A stretch of 64,000 nt of DNA from Temnothorax longispinosus (GCF_030848805.1 NC_092365.1:18467049-18531048), one strand, 5' to 3'. Positions 50,068 through 63,300 are shown, counted from the stretch's first letter. A program made the numbers and translations. The notes: generated from the letters alone by a model not told the origin.

Positions 50068-51688
50068 TTAAAATTACAAAATTATTGAACTTATTCCATA
50101 CTGTTTTTAATTAAATAGTGACATAACCGGGCGCATGTGCGCCTACTCTTATCGCAATGTAACAATGAAAAATGGCGCGGGATAAGCTTGTTAAAGGATA
50201 CGCCTACGTTGTGAGGAAATAGTTCCATTAATAATTCCGCTTTCGCCGTCAGACAGATCAAGATATATGCCGAAATGTTAGTGGAATTGGTTTATGCGTG
50301 TCGGTTAGAGTCCGTGCAGTAGTAAAGCCATAACTTTGATATTTATATTATAGGAACGCGACCTATAATACCCTACTCTGTGACCAGATAACCAGGCTGT
50401 ATTCGAAGCCAGTAAAGACGAGGATAGCCAGGAACGTTTAATATCTCTTGCACTACTGTTGGATTACTCCCTTTGTACGACGTCGTAAATCCTCGAAACT
50501 TTTCAGTAGTGAAGTAGAAAGCAGAGAGTGCTGTCATGTTTCCATCCAATTATAAATTCTACAGGACGAATTAAAAAGGGTGACTCCTTATGCATTGAAA
50601 TAACTGGGATTTTTTAATTACGAGTGTTTCGAAATTAGAGAACTCGATGAATAAGGAAGCAAAGCCCGATAAAAATCTTATTCTTTGTATCATTCAAGTT
50701 GGATTTTCATAAAAAATATAAAAGAAAGTGAGATTAATACATCGATATCTAATACATATATCTAATATTGAATATTGAAGTCAATATTCATAAGTGCCAT
50801 CTGTTAATAATAATGTGCGCGACGGTTATTAATTATTAAGATATATTGGTGTGCGCGCGGGTATCGTTTGCCAACGTATGACGATTAATGAGTTTGCCAT
50901 CACATATACATTTGATACGCGTATTCTGCCAATGTAAACTCGTAACACTCTTAATGATTGCCAGATGCTCTTCGCCGCGTACTGATGTTCAATGAAACCT
51001 CGAGTTATGTTTAACGTGACATATTGCCGTACGGTTATCATCCTACGACAAATCAAATGCAACGTATCAACAAATCAAAATGTTTTAGAAAAGTAAGCCG
51101 AGCGAGACTATATTAACCCGTTCATAATAAAATATTTGTTAAAATACATAAAATTTATTACGTCGTCTAACAACGAAAATTAATAGAGAATAATATAAAT
51201 TTAAATACTGCTTCAATGCCGCGCTAACGAATTGCATTGAATGAAGATCGTGCTATTTAGCACGAGTGTATAGCCGAGTGAATGCAACGGATTGTAAGCG
51301 CTTTTCAAGCTTTCCTGCCTGATCTGTTATAAAAAATCAGATAATATCACGCTAACGCACGGACGTCTGCGTCGTCTCGTTCAACGATCATTTTCATCGC
51401 TTCGGCCATTGTTACGTGACAAGATACTAACCGACGACGTGCGTGTACAAGATTAGTCATTGATTTCAAAGAGCTAAACCTATGGTTACGGACGCTCGCA
51501 CGATACGGCGAGATTCCACGGCGTTGAGTTTAACTATGATTCGCGTAATGACATCCGAGAACGCGCGAGCGTTCAGTTTAAAACGTATCTTCCGTTCCAG
51601 CGGATAAACCCGGCATTTACTTCTTCCTGAAATGATATAATAATACGGCTGTCTGTCAATACGTGAATGCGCCCGCCGTTTTTTCCTT

Positions 51689-51703
51689 GCGCGCGCGCGC
51701 GCG
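51689..51703 (+). repeat. (GC)7 tract
   Basis: Fifteen bases of alternating GC next to a T6 run (51679-51684). Confidence 0.85.
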
Positions 51704-52152
51704 ACGTAACTCGCGCCGAGCGGGTGGCATGCACACTTATACGTGATGTAAAGACTCGCTTCCACATGGACATTTTTAGCCGATAATTACACGTCCGTTT
51801 TTAATAATGCAGACCGATTCGGCCTCGAGACCATTCTCTCCTTCTTGGTATTTCCTTTCGTCTTACAGCAGTATTTTAAGCACTTACAGAAGTATTTCTC
51901 TTCCACACCTTCCCCAATCTTTCTTAGAATTATTTTTAAGATTTTCAATCCTGCATACTCCTTGTTCCTTTGAACTTTTAAAAGATTACACGAAATTTAA
52001 AGATAACTATAATCGATAGGTATCAACATAGCGTGCCAGTGTCTCATCATTTATTCGTTCCATGATTAATTCGCGAATCTCATGCAGGCGCAGCGTTATA
52101 AATTGAACGTGGCATTTATACGCATGTAAGAATCATTAAGCAACATTAGTAA

Positions 52153-52370
52153 TCTTCAGTCAAGTTTTGCGATCTTCATTCGGTAGTTAAACGCGACACG
52201 CAATACATCACGACGTTGGCGTTTCTCATCCGAGACGATCGCGTGATACCGGCGGGATTGGAGGATCGCAGAATTCGAAAAGAACGACTTCGTGCCATCG
52301 ATATAAGAGATATAGGAGCAGCTTTGTCTTTAATCGCTGTCGGGGTAACCCACGTGTCCCTTCCCACGTA
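52153..52370 (+). other. Unassigned open frame, possible exon or decayed gene
   Basis: A plus-strand frame without an initiating Met translates to a mixed, protein-like sequence with a charged helix-like stretch (around LEDRRIRKERLRAIDIRDIG) followed by a hydrophobic ALSLIAVG. It ends in TAG at 52368-52370. A donor-like GGGTAACC lies at 52342-52349, and CGGTAG at 52181-52186 could be a weak acceptor. I do not recognise a family. An unrelated frame is open on the other strand (52376-52176). Confidence 0.15.
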
Positions 52371-53480
52371 GCCCACGATCGTGGATAATTGTCGGTTTAA
52401 CTATCGCTGCGCACTCGGCTGTGTACATACGTTTCCGACGTCGGAATATCTTTTCACGCTCGTACGTCGTGCGGCATGTATGCAATTAGAAATTTCCCTT
52501 CACCGGCTCGTTGACACTAATCACGCGGGCGTCTCCTTCTCTCTCTCTCCCTCACCGTATTCTTTTGTCCCCCTCTTTCTCTCTTTCTGCCTCGCTGTCG
52601 CACCCGCACCTCGATCATAATCATGGTTGTACATTGTTATGTGCATGTGCAGTAGAAATTGCCTTAATGATTGCCACTAAGTTCCAATTACGCAACGTTC
52701 AATTATATTTCTTCGCCGTATGCAGCGCGCAATTTGTTGACGAATTTTTATACACAAGTTGAACGTAATTAATTGTCGGGTACAGTAATTTGCATAGCTG
52801 TCGGTAATTCTCTGCAAAGAATTTCTTAGTATCGACTTTGTTTATTTTCTAGTGACGTACGTTTACGTGGCTCTCTACCAGAAACTTTATAGTAAAATTT
52901 ATGTAAAATGTGCAAAAAATTAATATCTAAAAAAATTGAGGTAATTATATTGAAAAAAAGTAATATTGGTTTTTGGTAAGGCATTTTATGTATATTCAAG
53001 CAATATTCATAATTTCTGCTCTTATCAAAATAGAAAAATCTCTCAAGACTTTTATGAGCGAATAGACGTCAGAAAATTATATGTTTAATAATCCTAAGAC
53101 TTACGAAAGCAATTTTTTGCTCATTTTAAAATATTATTATTTTTAATAATATTTTTCATATCATTGTTTTTAACGTAATGTGCAAATTTTAATATTTTGA
53201 ATTATATAACTGGCAAAAGAGATTTTTTCAACATTTTACATATTATATTGCAACTTATATAAAGATTGCTGTATCATAAAGTGGCGAATATGGATTTGTA
53301 TATATTGCTAGCATATAATTACATACCAGAAATTAAACGAAAACTTTAAAGAGGAAAAAATATAAAACGGTTTTCCGCGCAACCTATAATTTGTGTGAAA
53401 CTACACGAACATAATTATATATTTCTTTCATCAAACGACAGCGCTCTCTTACAAATCACTCGCAGTTATTGGTCACGAGT

Positions 53481-53498
53481 TCTCTCTCTCTCTCTCTC
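53481..53498 (+). repeat. (TC)9 microsatellite
   Basis: 18 bp of uninterrupted TC at the border between an AT-rich stretch and a CpG-dense block. Confidence 0.9.
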
Positions 53499-56364
53499 GT
53501 CTACTCCCCGATAATAAATCCAGTGGCACTACTTTCGCGAATACCGTTAAGCGGTCGTTTCCACTGCTACCATCGTTGGAGCAGTAGCTCCGTGTTATTA
53601 GGAATTCGAGAAGAATTGCCCCGCGTCTAATGACTCCCTCTCGAAGAATAATTTCCGAAAGAGAACCACAGCTCTTTCGCTCGCTCGCCGCGATCCGAAA
53701 ACGCAACGCGCCAAGCCGATTCTCACGGATCGCTCTCGAGAACGACTCCTCTCTTTCGGTGGCCTCCCGCTATCCCATAATAGACATTCGAATCCGTGAG
53801 TCCCCGTTTAAGTCTGCGCCCCGTTTCGCCACGACGAAACAAACGAAACGGACGAAACAAATGGCGAGTAAAGAAAGAGACGACTATGGCGTGGCACGCT
53901 CTAATCTCGGGCCTAGGTCTAATCGCGTGGGCCCGCGGGCACGCAAGCGGTGAGCGGAGAAAGAACGGAAGGAAGGGCCGAGGCCGGGGCCGGGGCCGGG
54001 GCACACAGGCGGCTGAAGGGTTGTTGCTGCATTGGCAGCAACAGGTATATCGGCCCGCGCAACGACTGTGGTATCGATGTCTCGAATGGGATACCACGGC
54101 CAGCGGACGAAAACGGCATAGACGTATATTTTGACGACTGAAAATCGCCGGCTATCGGTACGGGCGCCCCCGGGTACCCCGACGGGGCCACTGGAGCTCT
54201 ACAGCGCTCTCCTGGCGTTTTTCGACCTGGCGCGATGTGCTCCGACGCTCGAAACCGTTCTGTTCCCATTTAAAGATCGAGATTAACGGCACTCCGCCGA
54301 GTAGCTCTCTATTATTTCCTAAGAGATCGAAAAGTATAACTGCACGTTCGGCGATGCTCGCTTTCAGTTTCGTTTCCGTTGCTCGCAGGTGCATTTAAAA
54401 AACGCGGCGTTTCACTCGATTTCAGCCGGCGTATATGGGCCCGGGATATATGCGCGTCGGATTCAAATTATAATACACACCGGGGTGGAACCGCGAATTT
54501 GCTGTCGATTCGCCAGATGGTAATGAGACGGAATTAACGAGCCGTTGTGAGTCTCGGGCCGAAGCGAACGGCATTTTTCGGTGTGGTTCCCTTTCAGGAA
54601 TTCCGTGTCACTACCCCTCCTTCACCCCTGTACGCGCTCTCTTCTCTATCCGCTCTCTATCCGTATACTAATTTCACTAATTTTATGGCGCGACTATTAA
54701 GCACGATCTGCAGCACGCATATCTAACGATCCACACGTAGCCTCGTTCTTTCTTGTCTGGGATATCGCGCGCGGCGCACAATAATAACACAAATGGCAGG
54801 TTCCTCCGTTTCAAACGGCGAAGTCTCGACGTTAAAGTCGAGGATGCACGAACGGCCACATTCCAGATGGAAATCGCCGTTCCGGTGTTTCTCGTTTGTC
54901 ATGCTTCCTGTCTCGGCGCGGCGGCGCGGGCGCGGGTGCGTTAAGTGCGCGATAGAACTCGGCAGGTTCTTCCCCTGCTATGGGAATTGCTTCGAATTAT
55001 GGGCAATTTGAGAAATATTAAATTCCTTCTTCCGTCACGATACAATAGAGATAATTGCGAATAATTTCCTCACTTGCCTAAATCTCTTAAATCTAATTGT
55101 ACCGAGAATTCTGGCGATTCGGCGAATGCCATGATTATTTATGAAATGTAATTTACGTCGGTGATTATGACATTTTCTTTTCCAATTAAAATAATTTACC
55201 AAAGTACTTTATAGCGCCATAATAAATTTAACAAACAAATACATATGTAACTTGGAGATTCAGGTTTCCTACGTTTCTCATTAAATGTCTGTTCCGAGCG
55301 CCGTTATAACTTACAGTTACTCTATCTGTAGCCATATGCGTTCTTCTCAGAGATAACGTTGCGAATAAAGAGTGATTTTTTGTTTCAGAGCAAGGGAGAT
55401 AACCTCTGCGTTGCAATCTCGCTCATTTGTGATTATTTCAAGTGTGTACTTTTATTTCGCATATAACTCTCTTTGGCAGCGTCGATCGGCCGGCGATAAA
55501 TTGAATTTGACGCTAGATCTCGTTGCAGTAAAACTTAACGGTATACTCTGTGCGAACGGAAAGAATGACGGAACAGAATGTATGAGGAGAGTGAGAGTTT
55601 GCTACGACGACGAAAGATACGGTTTGCATTCATGTTGGAGACAAGAATCGATTTGCAGCGATCCGCACCGACGGATACGCGGGAAAATGCAAGAGTTTGC
55701 GCTACTTTCTTTCCTCATTGCAGAGAGCTACGCGATGATCGTGCGAGTGATCTCGAAATCGATCCTCGTTACCTCATTTCTGGATGAACGATTTAGAGAA
55801 TCTATGGGAAAACGCAAAAAGTTTATCGTACTTTCTTCATAACCACTCGAAGATTAAAGATGTTAAGTGTTGGTTTTAAAATGGTGTCGCTGTTATAGTT
55901 CTAATCAACCTAAATTGATCCAATTATGAAGAACAATCATCCAACTTTGTCGTGCAGATAAAAACGTTTGAAAAAGATGTAATAACATAATCGACAAAAA
56001 ATGAAATTATGTTTCTTTTAAAACTATCTTTCAATAAGTTAACGAGAGAAAAAGAGATGTGAAATACACACATGCGCCTCGTTCTGATAAGTCCGTCATA
56101 TGACGGTCTTATTCTCGTGATATTAAACGGGGAGATATTACATATCTAAACGTTATCCGCGTTTCATTTCAGCTAGAAGAGGTGTCTACGGTTGATAAAC
56201 GAGAGTTATAAGTACGATCGTATATCAGCGTTCGGGGACACTATATGATATCGCTGACGTCGTGCCTATTTTCTTATTATGCTTTCACGAAGGGATTTAG
56301 GAACTTAGCCTTTTTTTGTCTAGTCTCACCCTGCTCGAATTGATTCACCAAAGAGGTTTATAAG
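53499..56364. other. No gene seen
   Basis: A CpG-dense block at 53600-54960 contains the GGGGCC repeat and frames open on both strands, followed by AT-rich DNA at 55010-55260. A 156-codon plus frame at 55372-55842 starts with ATT, not ATG, and contains two loosely similar segments (55681 and 55806, both gggaaaa-gcaa-agttt). No family was recognised. Confidence 0.5.
53975..54001 (+). repeat. GGGGCC hexanucleotide repeat
   Basis: About three and a half GGGGCC units (53984-54001) preceded by related gggccgaggcc. Four G-runs on one strand make it a G-quadruplex candidate. It lies in a CpG-dense block that is open in several frames. Confidence 0.8.
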
Positions 56365-56461
56365 AATCGAGAATAAATTTCTAATGTGATATAACATGAT
56401 AATAACTTTTTTTCTATGGTTTTACAATTATCTTTACAACAACTTCAAAGAATTTTCTTTA
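56365..56461 (+). repeat. Diverged direct repeat, copy 1
   Basis: AT-rich segment beginning atcgagaataaatttctaat and running through the Ca-aacttcaaag block near 56440. It matches 56536-56633 in order: the atcgag start, atttctaat, a-atgata-tgact, attttacaa/ttttttac and the caactt-gaaa block. Confidence 0.5.
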
Positions 56462-56535
56462 TTTGCATTCACAAGCTTGATCAAATCGGTCCAACAAATT
56501 TAAGTAAATTAAATTTAAATTATTTAAAAATTGGA

Positions 56536-56633
56536 AATCGAGATAAATTAATTTCTAATATAATATGATAGTGACTTTTATTTTATGATTTCAAGATAAT
56601 CTTTTTTTTTTACAGCAACTTTGAAAAGTCTTC
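56536..56633 (+). repeat. Diverged direct repeat, copy 2
   Basis: Second copy, offset by about 171 bp from copy 1, starting atcgagataaattaatttct. The spacing is similar to the 168-bp period at 6821-7142, but the sequences are not alike. Confidence 0.5.
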
Positions 56634-58920
56634 ACGAAAAAATAAAACGGTCACGATTGTCCCCTTAAATCGAGTCGCATTTACGTTCGGCATGTATATA
56701 TTTCAAACACTCGAAATATGGATGCTCGAACACAATTGTGTACCAACGAATGCAGCCTGCAACTCCTTTCCTTCGCCCTAAGTTCAATGCTTCGTGGACG
56801 TCGGGACTTTCTCTCGTGGCGCGTTGGAGGGCCGCCTTCTCTATAGGGATTTATTAGCGAGTTTCGTAGCTCGCGCGATAAATTACGGATTTATTGGGCA
56901 AGCGGGCGGCTAGCAGACGGCTTCGTGGCACGAAAGAGGGAGAGTTGGCGAAGAGAGGCAAGGGCACGAGAGAAGGTTCTTTATCACCATCGCACGCCTT
57001 CGTCGGGAGCCCCGTCGACGCTGCTATGGGCCGATTAGAAATCACGAAATGACAAGTCGAGAATCGGTCCTATTGATTTTAATTATCCGCGGCCTCTCTG
57101 GCGCTCGCTCCACCGACGGATAATAATTCCGGGATGTCTTTCGCATACGCGATATTTCAGATCGATATAATTTGTAGTCGACCGGTACATTTCCGCGGGA
57201 CGGCACTTTAAACGTAAATCTTCTCGTTAGTCCTGCCACGAACGAAGGTGTTGCGAATTAGGTGCCGGTACTGTCGCGATAAATTACGCGGGTTTTGTCT
57301 CTGCTTAGTTTATGGGTTTTGAATGCGTTCGAGTGCCCGCGGTGCACGTGAAATGAGTATCATTAACGGTATTGTAATATACTTAGATAATATATTAGCA
57401 CTACTACTTGTATGAATGAAAGTAGAGGTGTTTCATTGACAATGGCACTGTACAGTCGAAATGAATTCTGTACGTTCAAGTGATTTCGTCAATTTACGAA
57501 TAAATATGAATGTTACGTTGTATAGTGGATCTACATTCAAGCGGTTAGTCATTAATTCAATTAATGCAAATGCTGCTCTGTCAAAATTACGCGTATCATA
57601 TTTCAAGATTTGAATGATATAATTATCATTTCTTTTTCTTATACACAGGAATGCGTAATAAGGCGATAAATTACGCGCTAAGCGTGTCAACACTCGGCAC
57701 ACGAGTCTGTTAAGAGTTAATATGTGGTGTGACGTGAAATATATCTACATTATGCCATTCTAAAAACTATCGTTTCAGCGAAGGCGTTTTAATTGCAGGC
57801 GAGAAGTTAGCGCACGACCGGTATGGATCAACACTCCCGGATCAGGTCTCGGCGAAATATTCCGTATAATTCATCGGGGCCCGAGTCCCGAGTTATTAGG
57901 ATTAACGGTCGCCAGGTAGATTAGAAATTAAGAATAGCCATAATTAAATCACCCGTTAATTAATTCCAAATATGAATTTATTATCGGCCGAAATAGAAAG
58001 ACACGCGCTCATCATTCCTAACTAATTTGTAATCGCGTCGTTAGGCCAAACGGTATGACCTCGACTCGAAAAAGAGAGATGGGAGAAACGTGGCAGAAAG
58101 ATGCGCAGGACGAATTTCTTCGATTAAGATTAACCTACTTTTTCGCCGTTCTTTTTCCTCGACTTCATCCGTTCCATCATTTATTACGAATAGATGTGTG
58201 TATTAAGTCGAGCCCGTATACACACGCATATTCTTCGGATTGAAATTCATAACTAACAAATAAATAAACTAGATACTCAGAAGGTGACGTTTTCATGGTA
58301 ATATTTCATCATTCTTCCGTTATTTCAATAAATCAAAATAACTCAGTTTATAAACAGAATAATTTTCATAATTAGCTATATGATAAAAAATTGCAATTTT
58401 TTCTTTGTATCAAAGAAAGATAGAGATTTTACCGTCCAATTTTAACGTTCATTATTCGTGCGGTTGTATTAAAGTGTTTAAAAATATTCGGACGTCCGAG
58501 ATACCGTTTTTGCGCGTCAGCGAGTGCTAAAAAATTGCCTCATGTTCTATAGGAGCCGCTTATTTCCTCGCGCTCTGTTGCGCGTGTATATGTCTCCGCA
58601 GAATCGAAAGAGGAATTCCACGGCAGCGAACGTCCTTTTTTTTCTCCCTCGCTAATTTTCGTTGAGTTCCTAGACGGATACCCGCCGAGGTGTTCAGTGG
58701 GTGGTGGAAACGGCGAACGCGGAGCTGCGGAGGAAACGGTCACTCAAGGAGAAGCGAAAGAGGCTATAGGAGTAAAGAGGAGAAGAGAGAAAGAGAGCTG
58801 CCGGCAGACGGATTCCTTCGATTCAGTTCGGTTCGAGTTAGCTGGATTTGGCGAATACGGCTCGTTTGTAGTCCGCCGAGGGCCCCGCGGCTGTTCTCTT
58901 CTCTCTATTTCTCTTTCTTA
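56634..58920. other. No gene seen
   Basis: Mixed, with CpG-rich parts at 56800-57250 and AT-rich parts at 57360-57660 and 58240-58450. AAAAAATTGCAATTTTTT at 58385-58402 is a perfect palindrome. Confidence 0.55.
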
Positions 58921-58926
58921 CTCCTC

Positions 58927-58966
<40 letters not shown>
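58921..58966 (+). repeat. CT microsatellite, interrupted
   Basis: CT repeats with an interruption at ccc; the perfect part runs from 58938 to 58966. The surrounding 58880-59000 is pyrimidine-rich. Confidence 0.95.
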
Positions 58967-60275
58967 GAGCGATTCGAAGCAGGGAACCGAGCAGAACGGA
59001 ACGAACGAGCTACCTGCCAGTCCTGCCAGACGGATGCTGCGTCTCAGCCGGAGGAGAAACTGAGTGGAAACGAGCAGGAGAGACGAGACGAGAAGGGCAA
59101 GGAGATAGCGAGGATGTAGAGACATACGGACCTGTTGTTCGTAACACGTGTTTGCGTGAACTCGTCCTTCGTGTCCCTCCCGTGTCCACCCGTCTATAAG
59201 AGGCCAGGCGAAGGCGACGATGTATTACCATCGGTGACAGTCCATCACCTCTCCTCTATCCTCCCCGCGTCTCTTGTACCTCTGTCTCTTCCATCTGCTA
59301 CCGAGGACGACACAGTCGCCGCCGCCGCCGCCGCTCCAGGGAAATGAGCAAATAAAGGCGGCACCGGCGGGCGCCTCGTCGCGCTTGCTCCAGATTTCGG
59401 AATGCGGCCCCGAGCAAGCGAGGAGTATGAGAATTCGTGTTAGGCAAGAAAATCGTAGGCACCGAGGAAGAAATTTGAGAAGTAAAAAATACATCTCTTC
59501 ATATGACAGCTATGGTAGAGCCGGTAAGATCGGCAGGTCGGCAAAGATCAACTATATAAGTTTAGTAAAAATCCACAAATAATTTTCTTTAGGGATAAAG
59601 ACACAGAAATAGATGAAAATTAGATAAAGACACAAGAAATATCATATGTATAATAGTGATAAAAACCATGTATAGTTTTAAAGCGAAGGATTAAATCTAT
59701 CTTAATTAAAAAGAATCTTTACGAAAGAGAGTAAGGGATGGAAGGGTATAAAATTTTTCGATTGTTCTTGGGTGCAGCCTAAAATTTCGTTTCGTGCACA
59801 AAAAGAAAAGAAGGCTTCTCGAGAAAGTGGATATACATGGCGCCTCACATCAACAATGAATACGATATGTGAAAAGAGAGACAGAGAGAGAGAGGGAGGA
59901 AAAGAGAAAGCGAGGAAAAGGGAGAGTTTTAAGGGCGCAGAAAGAAGGGAGCTCTGGGCCAATGAGAGAACGTCGTGACGGCGGCCATTTTAATGATCGG
60001 GATAAACAAAGAGAGAAGGAAAGGGGAGTCGAATGACTTTTCCTTCACTCTCGTGGGGATGCATGCTCCCCGTGAGTACAGTAACCCCTTCACACCGCGT
60101 AATGCATACGCACGTGGGCGTGCAAAGGGTGCCGTCGACCAATCATTGGCCCGCGTTCTTCTTACGAGACTCGAAAGAACACATGGTGTTCCCCTCCGAC
60201 GTTCTTACCTTTCCCCCTGCAAGTATGTACACATGTGCGTATACATATCATGCGTATGTACTTGCACATGAACGC
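58967..60275. other. No gene seen
   Basis: Purine/pyrimidine-rich and CpG-moderate, with GA-rich DNA at 59870-59930. TGCAAGTA (60219-60226) pairs with TACTTGCA (60259-60266) around alternating TATGTACA-type words, forming an imperfect hairpin. Confidence 0.5.
59319..59336 (+). repeat. (GCC)5-6 triplet tract
   Basis: gccgccgccgccgccgct. If translated in frame it would give Ala, but no gene is recognised here. Confidence 0.8.
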
Positions 60276-60278
60276 ATA

Positions 60279-60310
60279 CAGGGTGTATCGTAAAAAATGA
60301 AAATCAATAC
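60279..60310 (+). repeat. Possible end of an old interspersed repeat
   Basis: acagggtgtatcgtaaaaaa resembles the ACAGGGTGT-type termini common on insect interspersed repeats. No matching second end was found, so this is only a flag. Confidence 0.2.
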
Positions 60311-63300
60311 CAGAGTTCTCTGATAAATTTCAAAGATAATGTACCTCAGAAGAAATTCAAGTTATTTTTTCCAGTAATCTTCGATTTCAGATATTTTGAT
60401 GACTTAATACTTGCTTAAATACCTATCTTAATAAAAAAATTTCAAAGATTAGAGTAAAGAAAGTTTTCACATATGACAAGAAGCATAAATGCCTATCACT
60501 TATTTATATATATATTAAAAATGTATAGTAAAAGATGTTCACCTAACATATATATATTTGTATTTTTATATTGTCTATTGTATTTTAGTGTTTCACAAAC
60601 AATATTCAGTAATAATATCTTTTATACACGGAAAATATAGATCCAAAGAATATGTAAGAAGCATAAAAAAAGAAAATAACTTTTATTCTACGAAGTCGAT
60701 TTGTATATGACGCTACCAAAATTACGGATGTGATAGTGGTATTTCCAGATCTTATAATACACCATATATGTATATTCACATGCATACGTGCACGCATCGT
60801 CATCGTCACCCTTGTGTTCTCGCGTCGTCTCGTTATACACTTTATGCACGTGAGAGAAGGGGCGGATATGAAAAATTGTATCGCGCGACAGACCGTGATT
60901 CGCTGATGAGATTGTGAACAAACGAGGAAGAAGCGAGCGGATTGAAAAAGCGTGAGACAGGACGGGGGTGCAAAGCATAGGGATTGTTCGCGATTAATTA
61001 ATGCACGCGTGTCGCTAACGAGTGCGAGACAAAAATCATCGGCGGCCCGCTCTCCCGATTGAAAGTCCCCGACATCGCATCGGCGTGGTGGAGGAGTCGG
61101 TGCGTGAAAACAATTTCTTACTCGCCGGGTATACATTGTCCCTCCTTCTGCTGAGTAATGACTCGCTCGTCGTGCCGCGGCCGGAAAGAGAGGAGAGAAG
61201 ACCCACGTGTGTAAATCTCCTAGAGCGGTTTCTTGCGATTTCCGAGAGACGTACACCCTTGCGACTCGCCGCCACGCCGCGCCGCGCCGGGAAGTAAGCG
61301 TTTACATACCCATCAACCCATCGCATGCGGGCGCGTTCTGTGCCGGCTGCTCAATATGATTACGACGAGTATGGATCGCGCCGATGTAAAATGCGCGTTC
61401 TATTGGTCAAAAAACGCCAGCTGTCAATAGCTTCCTCGTTCATCCAATAGTCATTCACGCTTGTTTTTAAACAGAATTATTTTGCATCGTGCGCAGCAAT
61501 TTTTATCCTCGCCGTCCGCCGACGAGTTTTCTCACGAAGATATTAACGCTTTATCATCGTTGATGGCAATATAAAAACCGATAAAAAATGTTTAGCGATG
61601 CAACAGCAAGCGGCTATTGAATATATTTACTTCCGTGTGTATATAGCCACAAAAAAAGCTATTTAGTCTAATTATTCTCAGATATTATCGCATCCGTTTT
61701 AAATCTTCACGTCATATTTAGCATAAAATATTATTTAACACCAAACTTTGTTTCTCTAATATGATTAGCGTATGCAATATTAACGCGACAGTTTGACAGA
61801 CTCATTTAGCGCTAAATCTGCGGTGCGAGAATACGGGCTGTACCACATCTACATAGAGATATACGGCTTCCAATTTCGCACAGTGGGTCTACCCGCAGTT
61901 CATTCTGTGCTTCGATGGGTCGAAAGCGCCACCGGCAAGTCGCCTAAGAAGCGGGGGTCGGGGAACAAAGCGCGATATATTTTACACGCCTACCGGAAGT
62001 GCGGCGGTGCGCGCCAGGATGAGCGAGCCCGGGATGAGGGAAAGGAAAAGGCAGGAGCCGAGGCACACATGGAAGGCTTCGAGACAGAATACACACCTCG
62101 TGAGAATCGCGTAGGAGGGGACTAAAACAGGGTGGCTAAGGAGGGTACGGAAGGTTTCTCCGTCTTCCTGCGACACTCTACCCTTTCTCCCCTCGGTATA
62201 TACACGTCAACCGGCGCGAGCTTGATGTGATTTGACTACATTCGCGCCCTTGTCCCTGGCATCAGCCCAGTCCTTTGAAGCCTTGGGGGACTACGACGCG
62301 ATGCAGTGCATTCGTGGACACGCGAAAAAGTGGAAAAAAAAATGGTTCGCTGCAGTGAAACGCTTGAGTGACACCGCCAGCCAGGATACCGCATTGATTA
62401 CGCGCGTATTATAGACGTACTTTCGCTGGCTATCGCCGGTTTCACGTCACACTTGATATATGGAATTAATGCAATAGAGTGCAACATAGAAGAATAATTA
62501 AAAAATTCATTTTTGAAGATTATAAAGATTCGAGATTTAATTAGTGCTCTAACTTGATTATTAATGTCGTTTTACCAATACTTTTAATAAAATACGAAAC
62601 TTATTAATATAAAAGCTTGATCTGTCCAACGATTTCGAAGCAAATTCTAGTATCTGATAGGAGATAAAAATTATTTCATCTTGAACATATTCACGAAGCA
62701 TTTTTACAAGACGGCGGCTGAGGATATTAGCGTCAAGTTTGACATTGTCGGATGCTGCGGCGCAGAATTTCGGGAGAAGTTACGCCGCGGATTACTTTCC
62801 TAATCTACGAGGGGCGTAAATTAATGAAAAGTTACCGCGAACCATTTCCTAAGATCTCCGTGGAAACGGTTCCCCTATAAGGTTTTATTAATCCTATTCA
62901 CGAAGCAAGGTTCGAGTTACCGGCGAGAAGAGAAGTACGTCTCGTATAATCCCCGTAGTCGGTAGTTCGAGTTTCACGGAAACGCGTCTTCATTAAGCCC
63001 TTTCGCGTGGTGCCGGTACTCGGTTCGTTCCTAGAAAAAAGATTGAGCCCTGATCCTAGCTCCGGAATTTCTCGTACGAATATATAGACACACTATATTC
63101 TAGTAGCGCTGTTGGAAGTCAGAATTTACTGGCGCGTAACAACGTATTGTATATAACTGCAGTCCTCTTATGTCTATGCATTTAAAGATTATCTTCCTAT
63201 ATCATATTCACTTAACTTTAATTTCAACGATTCTATATCTGGCATTCCGATAGACTTAGTATTTTTTAATTATTATTGTCTCTTCATTTATTGCCTCCTT

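Larger units (their letters stand above)
49771..50071. mobile_element. piggyBac-like MITE with TTAA target sites
   Basis: A 293-bp segment (49775-50067) is flanked on both sides by TTAA (49771-49774 and 50068-50071), the target duplication of piggyBac-superfamily elements. The left end reads CCCTAACTCGCTATACTT. The right end, reverse-complemented, reads CCCTAGCTAGCCGCACTT, 13 of 18 identical, and both begin CCCTA as piggyBac-type ends often do. A further inverted copy of the end motif (CCTTAATTCGCCACACTC on the minus strand) lies just inside the right end at 50021-50038. There is no open frame inside, so it is non-autonomous. The interior is AT-rich with one GC-rich hairpin near 50000-50020. 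The superfamily call rests on TTAA and CCC ends only. Confidence 0.62.
50072..53470. other. No gene seen
   Basis: Moderate to AT-rich throughout, strongly AT-rich at 52850-53400, where ATATTATTATTTTTAATAAT (from 53131) forms an AT hairpin. The unassigned frame at 52153-52370 lies here. Confidence 0.55.

Noticed and set aside
55372..55842. 156-codon plus frame in moderate-GC DNA
   Set aside because: It begins at a non-ATG codon, has internal loosely repeated segments and no recognised domain. Possible but unsupported.
58690..59199. 169-codon plus-strand frame
   Set aside because: The middle is a translated CT microsatellite (Ser/Leu run); a second overlapping plus frame is equally open.
61793..62125. 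110-codon plus frame with protein-like composition
   Set aside because: It begins at TTG, not ATG, matches no family I recognise, and shows no splice sites.
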